Of a DNA stretch of 64,000 bases, positions 1 through 14,919 are shown one piece after another. Both the position numbers and the translations under genes were made by a program. The notes beneath the pieces were generated by a model. That model did no database searches, was not told the origin of the DNA, and saw nothing but the letters and a program-made list of their open reading frames with translations. Position 1 is the stretch's first letter. Each line of letters starts with the position of its first letter. This DNA is from Hypomesus transpacificus (lineage: Eukaryota > Chordata > Actinopteri > Osmeriformes > Osmeridae), in assembly GCF_021917145.1 (NCBI RefSeq), contig NC_061073.1:16115840-16179839 (forward strand), given 5' to 3'.

Positions 1-3000
1 AACCTTAAATGCCTCAACATTGCTAAATAACACTTGTTTTCAGCTGGTTTCTAAAGCCTCTTTTGAAAATCTAAGGGCGAGGCCTGGGCTATCAAGAGCA
101 GCAGTTGCATTTGTAACCACAACATTTTCACACAGTTAATAGGATGTCACAGATTGGGTGTTTTCCCTTCACATTCAAGAAATAGGAATTGATCCCTGGT
201 CCCTTTAAGTGTAAATGAGTAATGTGCCATCTCCCCTATGCACATAAACAGTACCTATAAGGAAGGTAATCATCAGGCCTGCTGTAACAGTGGCTATAAA
301 TCCCACTGCGCTGTAGTACAAATAGGACATGGAGTACCAGGAATCAGCCAAGGGTGACCTGGGGAGGACAAAGGCGATATGCTGGCATCCGTCATGTTGT
401 TAGACATGAATGCGACTTGTCAGGGAAATAATTACAAAGGGACACAGAGAAAGGGGCTGGTTCTGCACTCCACCTGGGTGAGAGAGGATTGGAGTCCAGT
501 GAGAGTGGAGTTGGAGTGACATCCATGACTGAAACATTGGCTTGCTGGCATGCTGCTGTGCTGAGGTCCAGAGGCCTGGTGTTGTTGCTGTGGGCTGGGT
601 AAAGAAACCCCCCAACGCCAGCCCAGAACGAGAGGGCAATGCCCACCATCAACCCTCCAGCAGCACCCTACGACCACACACATACCACAGGGTTACATTT
701 AGTCATTTAGTAGACGCTCTTATCCAGAGCGACTTACAGTAAGTAGAGGGACATTCCCACCGAGGCAAGTAGGGTGAAGTGCCTTGCCCAAGGACACAAC
801 GTCATGTGTCCCGGCCGGGAATCGAACTGGCAATCTTCAGATTACTAGCCCGATGCCCTAACCGCTCAGCCACGGTTAGAAGATGAGGTCAAGTTGAGTG
901 CGTCTATATATCAAATGGGACTTCAGGGCAGAGTGTGTGATTTGTGTTGTGAATTTATGTTTCAAAGCACTGACCTTTGAACTGGTCCAAGGAAAGAGTA
1001 TTCCCAGAAAGAAAAGGCCAAGCATTGGGCCTCCGCACATTCCATGAATACTCAGGGCAGCCTGGCCATCAGGAGTGTAATGCACATTCACACATAAACA
1101 CACACACACATCAAAAGAAGTTCCCAGAGCAGGACTCCAAGTCAGATTCAACTTTTACCTGCACAATTCCTCCCATATAGGAGGCAGCAACAGCCATGGA
1201 AGTGCAGACCACACCAAACACAATACCTGCAGGGAGTAGAACTTCTCTCAGCAGTGTGCCTCCGTGGAATTTCTTACAAACAAGAAGTCCTACCGGGCTT
1301 TGTGTAGCTGGTTTCAACTTCTTGTTCGTGCATGATCAAAATCTTATCACATTTTTTACATATCTTCTTTAACATCTCTCGCTGTAGGCCTACTGGGAAC
1401 ACGGTTGTCATGCACATACAAATTAAAGGCATATTTACACAATCCTTTGCTGATCCAGGCACTGGCTGAATTGGAGAGGTTTGTACAGCTCTGCTTCACA
1501 AAGTCCTCATAGGTCACTGTTGCCAGAGCGTTGATGCTGGCCGCCACAGTGCTGCGAGGACAAACGGTTCAGTGGTTCATTTCACATCTTGCAATGAATC
1601 CATTCAAAGGGAAGACCGCAAAGTTTTTTTGTAATAGCTGCAAGGCGCCTCGTAATTGAAATGTGTACACGTGTAACCTTAGAGTTCCGCTGAAAGCGCA
1701 GGCCACAAAAAGTCCGGGAAGGCCAGGGAGTTCCCCCAAAATATCCATGACAAAGTACGGCATGAGCTTTCGAGAGAGATACACATAATTAGAAATGCAT
1801 GGTACGGGTTGGCACGACCGAAACTCGAGATCCAGACACAGTACCGGTCCTAGCACATTTGGCAGCCTACAGGCAAGATTTATCACCCACCCACCCCGGG
1901 ATCACAAAACGGGGTGCTGCCTGCCCAACCACAACACGGACATATGACGTGGCACGGTTGGCGCCCTCTGCTAGTTGTGCGGGGGGGTTAATTAATAGAT
2001 GCACTTGGGAAAAGTGCCCCTCTCTACATGCCGCCATCGGCGGTTGCTTATGTTGCCTAAGGGAAGGACCGGGCCTGTCCAGACAAACCTGGTCGGGGGC
2101 GGCAACGAAGCCGGCTGTCCATGGATCACAGTCAGCGTAGAAGGCATACATGATGAGGCCAGACAGCACAGCACACACCAGGATGATCAGCAGACCCAGG
2201 AGGTTGAGGTACAAAGCTCTGAAAAGGCGTGTGGATGCAGAAGTTCACGTGTTTTTTCTATTTCTCCTTCGCAGCATGGAGAATCGTGCTGAATCTACAC
2301 CCAATTGGCTCTATTGTTTTAGAGCAGAATATGAAGGTTTTGTGGGGCGAAGATGTTCTTGACAAAGAACGTCAGATATTGTCGACTCACAGTGCCATGG
2401 CAACAGATAATGCTTACAGTCGGGCGTGGGTTTCAGTCTTGCAGGAAATACACCTCTGTATAGTAGACTGGTTAACTCCGTAGATGCCAAGCCAAGTAAA
2501 TGTCCCTCCAATGGTGATGGTCCAAAATGTGTGACGTCTCAGAGGGTCAGGGTCAAAGCTGAGGACAATTTTTTGTTTATTTTACTTTTGTTACGTACTA
2601 TGAAGATAGCAGTAAATATCATTGGGCCATCTTCAATCTAATTTCAATGGTATTTGTATCCAGAGAATGGTGTGGGCAGTTTCTTGAACTCACTCAAACA
2701 CAGAGAGCCTGTTGCTTTTCTGCGCTGCCTCCCATATAGACCCAAGCCCTCCTGCCTTCAGCACCCCCTGGATCAGCACAGTCAGGAAACCCACCACCAT
2801 CACCACCATCTGAAAGGCATCTGTCCACACAACAGCCTTCAGGCCTCCCTAAACACACACCAGTGTGTACACACACATTCCAATCAAAGACACACACACA
2901 CACATATAGTGAGATTGCACACCACAGACAATGAACACATCCATTGGTACCTGGCCCCTCCCTTGTGACTTAATTTCTAACCTGGTTGGCTACTTACGAT

Positions 3001-4180
3001 GTCTTGAAAGTCAGTTAGACTTTCAATGTTGATGTTGTGAGACAGAGTGTTTAAACATGTGCCACATGTGAAGAAACAGAATGGGCTTGAATGAGTTCAA
3101 GTTCGAGTCATTTGTCTCTGTTAACCCAACTCACCAAGGTGCAGTAGAATGTACACACGATGCCAGTGGCAAATATAGAACCCCAAAGATTGAAGCCAGT
3201 CACTGCAGAAAGATTGAGAATAATTTCGGTTTGCAGAATACTTTTGGTACAGTGAATTTATGTGATGTTTGATCTATAACTGACCTTGATTCAGGGCAAG
3301 CGCAGGAGCGTACACCACAACTCCAGTGTATAATATCTGAAATATTACCAAGACCAGTTACAAAAAAAAAAAACATTATAACGGGCTCTTCATTTCCTAT
3401 CCATCCAGTCTGCTTGATTACATAGCTTTGCAGTGTTTATTTCCCTGGTTGGGTAATCTTACCGTCTGCAAAATGTAAATGAGAGTTGCTGCCAGACGAA
3501 CCCCCCTGCAAAACCGCATCTCCAAATACTGGAGGGAACAGAACGATGGCAGTTTACTGTTAGCTCTGTGCTCCCTGTCACAGTATGCAACGTGTTTCTA
3601 AATTATATCACTGGAAGGTTGAACCCCTATCCTACACCACCATGAGATGATGTCATTTCCTGCAACGCAAGATTGCAGACCAACCTTCCTTTCACACAGA
3701 AGTGCAAACAAACGGATTGAAGTTTGCTTTTCTAACTCACCTTACAACCCCCGAGGCAGGTAAGCCTCGATAGCGAGGCATGCCAGACAGACTACTATGG
3801 CACGTACTAATGAAATGCACACGTACCTCGTAAGTACTCGTGATCCCTGATCTATAAAACACAGGCACAAAAAGTTCTGCTGTTGCGAGCACCACCAAGG
3901 TATAAGCCACGCCAAAGAGTATGAAGGAAGCCCCGAAGCGGTAGACATCAGAGGGGGCTCCGAGGACAGTGACGGCAGACATGAAGCTGGCCGTGAGGGA
4001 CAGAGCCACGGGGCCACAAGTCATCTGTCGCCCCCCCACCAGGAACTCTCTAGAAGAGGCCATGTTTCTCTCTTTCACGGCGAAGAAGACCCCTATTCCA
4101 GAGGAGACCACGAACAGACAGGCAAACACCACGTAGTCCCATGATTGGAAGGTTTCCACTCCAGGAGAGCGGAATGCCAT
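1..4180 (-). CDS. slc5a12: Sodium-coupled monocarboxylate transporter 2 (SLC5A12), 3' partial
   Basis: SLC5 family Na+-coupled plasma-membrane transporter of lactate, nicotinate and other monocarboxylates, known from kidney and gut apical membranes. Thirteen coding exons are visible on the minus strand: 3827-4180, 3463-3528, 3285-3336, 3135-3202, 2694-2848, 2418-2558, 2089-2218, 1678-1766, 1439-1551, 1159-1226, 975-1061, 474-667 and 255-358. Their phases agree and give about 540 residues; the roughly 70-residue cytoplasmic tail lies beyond the left edge. Motifs include [20 protein letters not shown] (TM1), [42 protein letters not shown] and [15 protein letters not shown] start at the Met before AFRSPG, matching the human N-terminus; an upstream in-frame Met (end 4231) would add 17 residues. 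The exon at 1678 uses a weak GTTACA donor. FIBIN next door, as on human 11p14, favours SLC5A12 over SLC5A8. Confidence 0.9.
693..876 (-). repeat. tRNA-derived SINE, near full length
   Basis: The plus strand reads the SINE 3' end first (CATTTAGTCATTTAG...) and the tRNA-like head last, with the complement of B-box GGTTCGATTCC and A-box TGGCTGAGCGG. It lies in an slc5a12 intron. Confidence 0.85.
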
Positions 4181-5030
4181 GGTGGTTTGATGCTTCTGTT
4201 GAGTCAGTTGCTCTGCTTCTTGCTTCTGCAAAGACGTTCATTTACTGAATTATTTAAAGTGTTCACTAAGAGTTGATGATTTAAGGAGCTGCCCATTATT
4301 AAATTGAAACAGAGTGAGATTTTGCTGATTAAGGTTGTGACAGGGATTACTCATCCAAAGCAGGATTAAGCATTAACTTATACATAAAATCATGTCCTTC
4401 TTTTTGAGGTTACAGAAGTAAGAATTTTGATCTATAAAGATGTAAGTTGTAAAGAGTATGTTTTTTGTTGTTTGAAAACAAAAGGACAATTAACCAAAGT
4501 AAAGATATAAGTAATGAGTTTTTGAGGGTTTCTATAAGACTTAATGTCACACACAATTAATCATTAATGTTTCATGAGTACATTGTTGTCCTAATGTGTG
4601 AGACTGAATCACCAGTAAGATATTACACGAGTACAGGTGGGGAAATTGCTGACACTTCAAACAAAATGTCTGAAGACAGTGTACTCACTATCACTGGAAG
4701 TGTAAACTAATTAAACCAGCGGTGACACTAACTATTTTATGATAATCAGACTATTTTCCAACTTTTTGTGTGACAATTACAGATTTATTTAATTTTGTGA
4801 GCAAGTTTTCAGTAGCCTGCGCCCACTGGCTATAGACTAGACTATCAGGCTACAATTCAGTGGTTGATCTGTGTTAACACTTCTAATTCGGGTTGTCTGT
4901 GCCTTTTAGGTGAGGTGGGACTGTAACTTGAGTCGGAATGAAAACTGCACGCGAAGCACTCTCACAGCAGTTGTTGTGCTATAGACAGCGGTTAAAGCCC
5001 TAGTCGGCCTAAACCCATTGAGAAGTAGAT
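4181..5030. promoter_or_regulatory. Head-to-head intergenic region slc5a12 / fibin
   Basis: About 850 bp separate the slc5a12 start (minus) from the fibin start (plus). It should hold both promoters. It is AT-rich and I see no clear TATA box, repeat or further ORF. Confidence 0.5.
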
Positions 5031-5648
5031 ATGGATTTCACACGTCTGCTGTTTCTTTTAACATCTATGCCACTTTGCTTTTCAGCTTTTAGTGGGCCCT
5101 TGTACCCAGAAATTTCTAATGGCACATTTTATCACTTTTTTGTACCGGACGGCGACTATGAGGAGAATGACGACCCCGAGACATGTCAAATGCTCTTTAA
5201 ATTCACTGACCGGCGCGCGTGCGGAACGAATGAGGACAGCGACTCGGTAGTGCGCGACGATTTTTTTATCATGAAGCATCAAGTTGAAGCTGCTGCAAGG
5301 TTGTTGGAAGGCATCGGCAGAACGATATCTTACGACTTGGACGGAAAGGAGAGCTATGGGACATTTCTGTCTCAGGAAACATCTCAGATTAGTGAGGCTT
5401 TTACAAGTGTGGAGAAATCACTCTTAGAGTTAGAAGTTAAATTCAAACAAAGTCAGGACAACGACCTTGAAGATGAGCACCAACTCAATGGCAATGTCTT
5501 GAAGCCAATCCATGGCGTTACAGATAGTCTCAGGGAGACAACGGATATCTCAGTGGGATTAAAAGATAAACACGAGCTGCTTTCTCTCGTTCTTAAAAGC
5601 CATGGCATAAGACTCAGTCGTCTCAAAACAGAGTATCTCAATGTATAA
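5031..5648 (+). CDS. fibin: Fin bud initiation factor (FIBIN)
   Basis: Intronless 205-residue ORF matching FIBIN, a small secreted/ER protein linked to pectoral fin bud initiation upstream of tbx5 in fish. Residues 1-18 form a signal peptide (LLFLLTSMPLCFSAFSGPLY). The mature N-terminus has GPLYPEISNGTFYHFFVPDG, including an NGT N-glycosylation site, followed by an acidic EENDDPETCQMLF segment and a second cysteine in RRACGTNEDSD. The rest is a mostly helical, charged region (VEKSLLELEVKFKQSQD). The length is close to the family's usual 205-217 residues and there is no in-frame alternative start upstream. It sits head to head with slc5a12, the same neighbour as on human 11p14. A long 3' UTR follows, to a polyadenylation signal near 6591. 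Confidence 0.93.
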   Translation: MDFTRLLFLLTSMPLCFSAFSGPLYPEISNGTFYHFFVPDGDYEENDDPETCQMLFKFTDRRACGTNEDSDSVVRDDFFIMKHQVEAAARLLEGIGRTISYDLDGKESYGTFLSQETSQISEAFTSVEKSLLELEVKFKQSQDNDLEDEHQLNGNVLKPIHGVTDSLRETTDISVGLKDKHELLSLVLKSHGIRLSRLKTEYLNV

Positions 5649-6590
5649 ATCAGCCCAGTCCCAACAACTGGAAAGTCCATTGCCTGAAGAATGAAAAATA
5701 CTTCTGTCGTATGTGTTTGCGCACGCGTGTGCATGCACACTTTCTGAATTGTTGTGTTTAATGTTCCCCTGCCTTGTAAATGTGTCATTTGGAAGCAACT
5801 TAACTGAAAACATAAACACAGTCTTTGAACTCAGGGGAACATGGGAGGAAAGCAAAATGATCCATTATGCCTGACTGAACCCCTGGAACCACCTCTTCAA
5901 CTCTTTAAAGCTACATAATCCGATTTTGCTGACTTTATTTCATCTTTATTGTATCGCTTCAAATCGGGCTGTACATGTAGAGAAATGTATTGGGAAGTAG
6001 CTGATATTATCTATTTTAAATGGTTTATTCTTGTTGGTACATAATGTTACTGTTGTCTAGTATTGTTTTTGTGTTGTGTTGTATTTTCAGCTTCAGACAT
6101 AACAGGTCTATTCTGTAACTATATGAAATGTTCCCAGTTAAAACCAAATACTTTTTTATTAACAGGGATAATGCCTCTATTGGAACTATCAAACGAAACT
6201 TTTTACCCCTAAGAATATCTAGGGAACCAAAAGTATAACACAACACATACCAAAGGAAATGTGGGAAACAAATGTATTAAAGTTAGAGGTCATAAAGATT
6301 TAATAGGAAATATGGGAAAACAAATACGGATCATGAACTTCTAAACTTCCTGTTGTCAATGAATATAGACAACGTTCCTTTTTTCAGTGGTAACACAGAA
6401 AGTTTAGACGTTGCTCTAGATTTATTGTGTACTTAAAATATTTTCATTTTTACTTATTTTCTTTTCTAGGAAGCCTGTGTCATTTATTGCTCAACTTATT
6501 GTGAAGGAGTTCATGTTTTTCTACTGCAAAAATAGTGGCGTAACTGAGAAGTCAAGAGTTAAGCAGACTTGGAGACCTCAGAAGTGGTTA

Positions 6591-6596
6591 AATAAA
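6591..6596 (+). terminator. fibin polyadenylation signal
   Basis: AATAAA about 940 bp after the fibin stop codon, in an AT-rich context with no earlier convincing hexamer noted. Confidence 0.5.
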
Positions 6597-7010
6597 ATGA
6601 CAACCTGAAGGTTCCTCTTCTCCATATAAAATACAGAACAAATGAAGTCAAACGCATGAACATTTTATTTTTCAAAAATATTTTGACTCGGCTACAATTC
6701 CAAGAACATCAAAACATCTCTCATGAAATCATACAGATTCATCTTCAATGCTCATGTTCTCCTTGAATTAACATAAATGCATATCTACATACACACAGTT
6801 CAAAATGTATATTAACATATATTTTTTACTCAATGACGATACTACTGCACACAATTGCCCTTTAAAATGTGACAATTTCATGATTTAATTGTAAAAGTTT
6901 GTGCTATTGATCTTCTGTTTCTTTATAACCTGTAATAACTTTTTTTTCTTCTTTTGAGTAATTGTGTGCTCCCTTTGAGTAGCAAGCAATGACACTTTAC
7001 AGTTTATTGA

Positions 7011-7200
7011 TTTACATTTAGTCATTTAGCAGACGCTCTTATCCAGAGTGACTTACAGTAAGTACAGGGACATTCCCCCGGGGCAAATAGGGTGAAGTGC
7101 CTTGCCCAAGGACACAACGTCATTTATGTGTGGCCAGAAATCAAACCGGCAACCTGCTGATTAATAGCCTGATTCCCTAACCGCTCAGCCATCTGACTCC
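7011..7200 (-). repeat. tRNA-derived SINE
   Basis: Same family as at 693-876. The head at the right has the complement of the A-box (CCGCTCAGCCATCTGACTCC) and a somewhat diverged B-box region. It lies in the 3' flank of tmem178b. Confidence 0.85.
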
Positions 7201-7436
7201 ATCTGATTAAGAGGGACAGAGAAAGCCCCAGAAATACTGAAGCAATCTACATAAAAATCTTCCTCTTCAGTAACATCCTCTGCAAAGAGAAACAATTTCC
7301 TTGTTCATTGTGCGGCCAGAGTGGTGCAAGCTCTCTCAGTTTTAAATCCCCCTTGATGATGTCTTTGGAAAAACAGCTCGGCTCTGCTGTTTCAGAAGGG
7401 GGTGGGGAACGTGTCACTAGGAAGTTTGGCAGCTTG

Positions 7437-9083
<1,647 letters not shown>

Positions 9084-11508
9084 GTTTCGCGCACGCTAAA
9101 GGAGCTGTTTTAGCGCGAGGTACAGCTCTCCAACCGGTGCTGTGATTCCCTGGGACAGCAATCACTATCTTGTTATAGTCTCTCGTTGCTGTAGTAGAAA
9201 TTGCGTAATTGTCTTAAAAATGCTATTTTGTTTCTTTGATATTATGTAAAAAGGACCACCCTCACTTTCATGTTACTGTCGTAAAATACGCATAATTCGG
9301 TGGATGTATCACAGCTACAGGCCAATGTTTAGGTCATCTGGCAACGAACCTAACACTGTAACATTCCATCTGGGACATATTGTCAGGTCGAATAACTAAT
9401 GCCAGCAGATGGAGACAGAGCAAACATTTGTAAAAACAAACCAACAATATTGTTCTTTGTCAGTATAACATGTCTGTAAATACAGGCCTAAACGAAATCT
9501 AAATCCTACTAAACCGATTGCAATTAAATTTGTCTTCCTAATAAATATCTTAATAAGTAATTCATCACACAAACTAATAACTTAATTTCTCTATATAACA
9601 ATCCCAAATCATGCATATGTAACCTACTTCCTCTATCTTCAATAGGTTATTTTAAACCTCTGCATTACCTTTTTACATATAATGAGCACTGAACAATCGG
9701 GAGTAAAAAGGTGGTTAGACAGCTCGTGCTGTAGGCTGTGTTGTTGGTTAGTGTGGCAGGGATGACTACTCTGTACAGGAAATGTGCCCTGAGAGATAAA
9801 GGCTCACATTAGGCCAGCCTACTGTGGCCTACAAGCTTAACTGATAGACCACATAGCCTACCATTTACATGTGGTCAGTAGTGCTCCTTAGTCAACATAT
9901 GTGAGTGTGTTTTAGTTTTTTTGTAAGGTAATATGTGTCTCAGTTTATGAAGTAAAGGTTCAAAGTAAATCATATCGGATAATAATCATAGCTTGAGTCA
10001 CATGCTAGTTACATTTTTCAGAGATAACTATGCCTTTGATGGCCACTACGTACAAATAGATATTGTTTTTCAAGACACTGAGTTCAAATCCATTCAAATC
10101 TCAAGTCAAACTGATTATGTCATCTTCCTGTTATATTCACTAAACTTAATTTAGCTGAAACAGTTGAAGTGATGACATTCTTTTAGCAGTTGTGCAAAAG
10201 ATGGTCTCTGCAGATGTAACAGACTTCCTGTGGACAGGAAATAAACTCCAACACGTTAGGAAAACCTGCTAATGTTTACTTACAGTATATTCAATATTGT
10301 ATTCGATCTAAACTATGGGCCAAGAAATGTGGTCTCAGCAACAACCAAAGGACATAAAAAGGTACAAGTAGGTTGGTATGATAATACAAAATGTTCTATT
10401 ATATGATTTTACCTTCTATGGTGAATAGCTATACATTTCTATTTGATCCAGTCTGACTGCCCTCTGTACCGATGCTGTAAATAGCAACTGAGATCTGAGT
10501 ATTTCAACAGATTTGTCACAATAATTGTAATCACTGACAGTACATTTAAAAATACCTGACTGCCATCTAAACCATCGACTTCTCTCAAACTATCCTATGC
10601 CAAATCAGATCATGCTGTCTTATTGGTCTGTTGTACGGAGATGTATTGTGCGATTCAAAGAGCCTACATTGCCAGTTCTTCTCAGGACTCTCATTTTTGT
10701 TATTCCCATCTATTAAAAAGGGAATTGAATCTTATTGTTGATTATAGTTCCTCCTTTGAGACGGAGTTCAGAAGTGTATGTACGTGTGTATGTCTGTGAG
10801 TGTGCCTGTTTAGATAGTATGTACAGATATTTACAATGCATCTGACGAAATTGTCACAAATCAATACATTAGTTAGATAAGCCATTTGTTTGTTGTGAGT
10901 TATTGTAAACGTATTCATTGTTTAAAGAACTGCGAATGCTATAAGAATTTCAAACAGGTCGGTTATAATGCACTTCAAAACTTCCTCAAATGAATGACTA
11001 TAGTGTCTAACTGTGATTAAAAGGGGAACCATCCTCTGTCCAAACATCACTTTTGGTTTCAGACCTGTTCTGTCCTCTTCAACCGCCCACTGGCTAAGCT
11101 GAAAGACAATACAAAACATTGTCAGATAACTGTCTCAACCATTTTTGTCAGAATAAAAGATATACATGTTATTGATAAACATCTCTACCGATTCAATATT
11201 AGCTTATTTATAACATGGTGTATAATTACAATGAGCTTGATGATTTGTTAAAAATGGACACAAAACAACGATGAAGACCAGCCCCATGAAGTTGTCACGA
11301 TTGGTTCCTGTGTGCTGTGACACTTCACTTCAGTCTAGTGTGAACATAGTGCTCCCTGTCACACGCTTTCCCATCCATCTGTCTGACAGTTGTCTAATCA
11401 GTCAGTGGAACTTGTATTCAAGGAGAAGATTTTCTGAAGGATTGGTCCAGTTTTTTTTTTTTTTTACCATAAGTTCAGAAAGTAGAGATCACACTGCCTG
11501 CTTACATC
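9084..11508. other. Intergenic region tmem178b / spi1 (head to head)
   Basis: About 2.4 kb of AT-rich sequence. It should contain the tmem178b promoter at its left end and spi1 regulatory DNA at its right end, including a T14 tract at about 11452-11465. No ORF, SINE or RNA gene is supported. Confidence 0.5.
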
Positions 11509-13686
11509 ATGGAAGGCTATATCTTTCCATCTGTAAGTACTGTGTACAGTGTTTCAATATGGATATAAATAATTTACCATTCTTAAATTGTCAAGTTTGC
11601 TATTAAGTGATAACGTAGTGTTGCTACATTAATTATTCTAGTGGTGGGTGAAATGTTTTCCATGGACTAAATATAATGTTGATTTTATCATCCCTTTATT
11701 GAACTTTGAAGACATTGAACACCAGCTATTTTATAAATGCAACCAATGCATTTATGAACAATATTTGGCCTTCATTAAAGAGATGCCTTAACCTTAATCT
11801 TCTCCAGGCATCAGAGAACATACCCCCGTATGAAACCGAAAACTATCGACCTCCTTTGGAGTTGAACTCATACCTCACTACTGTTGGAGAACCCCATGAA
11901 GGTGAGTTATAACAGACATCGATATGGCTTATTGACTGGTGACACTAAATTGTTCAAAACAACAGCCTTCATACAAATGTTGGTCAGGCTTATGAATGGC
12001 ATTTTACTTTTTTGATAGAGGGGCTGTTATAACACCCTTCATGAGATCTGTCTCCGAGCTACATGGGTAAAATTGTCCATTATAAGCCATGCATGAAGAT
12101 CTGTTGATGAAATAAATATTTTAAAAGATGGACTCAAAGATGCATGAATTATTAAGGTTTCATAAATGCTTTACAAATGTTTTACCATTCCCACGCTAAG
12201 TGTAATATGTTCAAATCTGGACATTCATCTGACAATCCTCATATACCTTTCTTCTTGGTTAGAAAATGTATGGGAGTACCACCACGGTATCCAGCAGACA
12301 GAATTTGAACAACCTCCAGAAAATAATTTAACAGAATTACAGAGTGTTCGATCTCAACGTTTTGATCATTATCAATATGTGGACACACAGCCTCAACACT
12401 TTCCCCTAGACCCCACTCTTGGAGTTCTTTCAATATCACCTCAGGTAAGTTTGACTTAATTAAGTAAGCATATCACAAAACGAATGACTCAAAAGGTACT
12501 GTGCCTGCAGTGTTATGTTAACCACAGTAGCCTAATCTCTGTCTAAGATGTTCAGGGCAATAGTGAAAAAAGGAACACGGACAATTGTGTGCAGACAGAA
12601 TATTGCTCAACGTGTGCTTTTCCTGAGTGAAGACACGTTAGGCCCCCGCTGCTTGCAAGGATAGTGCAGTTTTGTGCAGACTCACCAACTGTTGAATTGT
12701 GGATACATTTGGATATACCCGACTTATTGAGAAATCACCCCTAGAAAAAGAAGGGTTTAGTGAAAGAAAAAAAAAGGAAAGTATAGAAATTCAAAGTTAC
12801 ATTCCCAGAAGTCAAGATATTTAATAAATACATAGTGGCTTTTAACTTTAAACCTGTCAGAAGGACATGAAGAGGCTGTAAAAACATAGCACAGGGAATT
12901 TTAACTGTATTTTATCCACATGCCAAACTCATGCAATTTGCCATTTACTTCTGTTCAACTCTGCTCCTGTTGACTGTACTGTAATCTAACTGTGGGGGTT
13001 TGTTTGACTGAAACCAAAGTACTTCCTATATTAATCCTTGGAAAATTGACCTCTGTCGTGATCTTCTTCTCCACCCACTATACAGATACCATATTACAGC
13101 CATGCCTTGTGTTACCAGTATCTGCCCACTGTGTCGCCTGCCCATTATTATTCAGAGGAGGAGAACCAACCTGTACACAGTCCTCCACTAGAGGTATCAG
13201 AAGGAGAGTACGACCAAGAAGACCAGCTGCCTCTACTCTCATTGAGAGACTCCAGTAAGTACAGTAACAAAGGGTCATGTTGTTTGGGTTCAGATACAGA
13301 TGTTAAAACTTTTAAATAAAATACTCAACATAACATTTAAATTACTCTTTTTTTTTTATCCAGGCAACAAAAGGAAGATCCGTTTGTACCAGTTCCTGCT
13401 AGATCTGCTAAAGAATGGAGACATGAGGGACAGCATCTGGTGGCTGGACCAAGACAAAGGCATCTTCCAGTTCTCCTCTAAACACAAGGAAGCACTGGCC
13501 AGCCGCTGGGGCACCCAGAAAGGAAATCGCAAACGAATGACCTATCAAAAGATGGCTAGGGCCCTTCGGAACTACGGCAAGACTGGAGAGATCAAAAAAG
13601 TGAAAAAGAAACTGACTTATCAATTCAGTGGGGAAATACTGAGGAAACTGTACAGAGGGGAGACATTTCCTTCACTCACACAATGA
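11509..13686 (+). CDS. spi1: ETS transcription factor SPI1 (PU.1)
   Basis: Master transcription factor of myeloid and B-cell development, binding GGAA (PU box) sites in the nucleus. Five exons (11509-11532, 11808-11901, 12263-12444, 13086-13254, 13364-13686) sum to 792 nt, i.e. 263 residues, the normal PU.1 length. Exon 1 encodes only MEGYIFPS. Acidic and Gln-rich activation regions follow (NNLTELQSV). A PEST-like stretch, [20 protein letters not shown], matches the PU.1 SPPLEVSDGE signature. The ETS domain fills exon 5, from about residue 158: [40 protein letters not shown], then [20 protein letters not shown] with the two DNA-contacting arginines (RALRNY). Duplicated spi1a and spi1b exist in teleosts; the proximity of brain-type aromatase hints at spi1a, but this is not settled. 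Confidence 0.95.
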
Positions 13687-13740
13687 TATTCATCCAATAC
13701 TTCTAATCAATAACAATAATCTATGTCTATGCCATTTTTT

Positions 13741-13760
13741 ATGTGTGTGTGTGTGTGTAC

Positions 13761-13849
<89 letters not shown>

Positions 13850-13866
13850 CGTGTGTGTGTGCGTGT
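13741..13866 (+). repeat. (GT)n microsatellite in spi1 3' UTR
   Basis: About 125 bp of nearly pure alternating GT with a few C interruptions (GCGCGC near 13787), starting 55 bp after the spi1 stop. Alternating purine-pyrimidine DNA can adopt Z-DNA. Confidence 0.95.
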
Positions 13867-14057
13867 CTTTGTGACTGTGGCCCGATTATCTTGCGAACGT
13901 GGTACTGTAGGAAGTTGAAATACGCAGGTGTATTCCACAGGACCCAATTCTGTGCTGTGTCGCATGTGACCTTGTTTGTATTATATGTTTGCAATAACTA
14001 CAAACAGGCTTTAGGCCTATAAATGCGGACGTTGCACTTGCTGCCATGTCGAGCTGC

Positions 14058-14063
14058 AATAAA
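14058..14063 (+). terminator. spi1 polyadenylation signal
   Basis: AATAAA in the context GCAATAAAAGCG, 372 bp after the spi1 stop codon. Confidence 0.55.
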
Positions 14064-14639
14064 AGCGATGGATCCCAACGGGTGCACCAGTATCCTATTC
14101 CTAATTATTTATTTTACTTAATCGTTAATTTACCTTTAATGTGTAGCAGCAACAACAACTCAGCTTGGCTACACGTTAGTTTTCTAAATGAATGGTAAGG
14201 ATGGAACAATAGTATATTAACCAAAATGAATGTGTTCTTCTGTTGTTTTCTTGTATCTCATGAGCTCGTCTTGATCGACAATAAAACAAACCGTCATGTT
14301 TTAATGTTCCATTTTCTAGTACCAGGACTCTCAATCCCCAGTTTGTCACTTTGATTTAGGCCTATATCTTATTCGCCAACACTTTCTTAATAATTTCCTT
14401 TCAAACACTGTTGGCAACAACTTTTAAGTTTACTATCTAAATGCATGATTGTCTTGATAAATCTCGTTTTTGCCTATTAGACAACCACATCATAGGCTAC
14501 GGTGAAGAGCAACACATAGAAACTGAAATTATTGATTAGGCCATGTATCCTTGGGCAAGGTGCCGTGAAAAGGTGTAGCCAATAATGTTTTCATGTTTAC
14601 ATAAAAATACATATAAATAAACTAAAATAAATTTGAAGA

Positions 14640-14880
14640 ACTTTTTATACGGTCAGCAGTTGTACTTCCCCCCCTCCGTTCGGAGGAGAAGGTCATTGGT
14701 CTGTAGCGCTAAGCCAATGAACAAGTTTCGTGTTGACGTACTCCAATCATTGGCCAATGAGAGGCGAATGATTGTTTCGGTGCAAAATTTGAAACGAAGT
14801 GGCGAATCAGTCTGGTAGAATACGTCTCAGAAGTTGAACTCTTGTTGGGTTGTGTTTATAAGACACGTTGCATTTAGGTT
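14640..14880 (+). promoter_or_regulatory. prc1 promoter: CCAAT boxes and CHR element
   Basis: Several NF-Y boxes in both orientations (ATTGG at 14695-14699 and 14749-14753; CCAAT at 14714-14718, 14743-14747 and 14754-14758) lie upstream of a TTTGAA cell-cycle homology region at 14788-14793, about 130 bp before the start codon. This layout is typical of DREAM/MMB-controlled G2/M genes, of which PRC1 is a known member. No TATA box is seen. Confidence 0.6.
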
Positions 14881-14919
14881 GGAAAACTAACGAGATCAAG
14901 TATATTCAGAACCGGGACC

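Larger units (their letters stand above)
5649..7436. other. Convergent 3' region of fibin and tmem178b
   Basis: AT-rich 3' UTR sequence of fibin up to the polyadenylation signal at 6591-6596, then the tmem178b 3' side, with TTTATT (AATAAA on minus) at 6664-6669 and 7003-7008. One SINE lies at 7011-7200. No coding region is supported. Confidence 0.6.
13687..14919. other. spi1 3' UTR and prc1 upstream region
   Basis: Contains a long GT repeat, the probable spi1 polyadenylation signal at 14058-14063, and then AT-rich DNA leading to the prc1 promoter near 14640-14880. No additional gene is seen. Confidence 0.55.

Noticed and set aside
693-876. tRNA gene suggested by A and B boxes
   Set aside because: The head is part of a dispersed SINE with a common body and tail and poor cloverleaf pairing; the same applies to the other copies.
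13690-14022. Open frames of His/Thr/Cys/Val repeats on both strands
   Set aside because: They are translations of the (GT)n microsatellite in the spi1 3' UTR.
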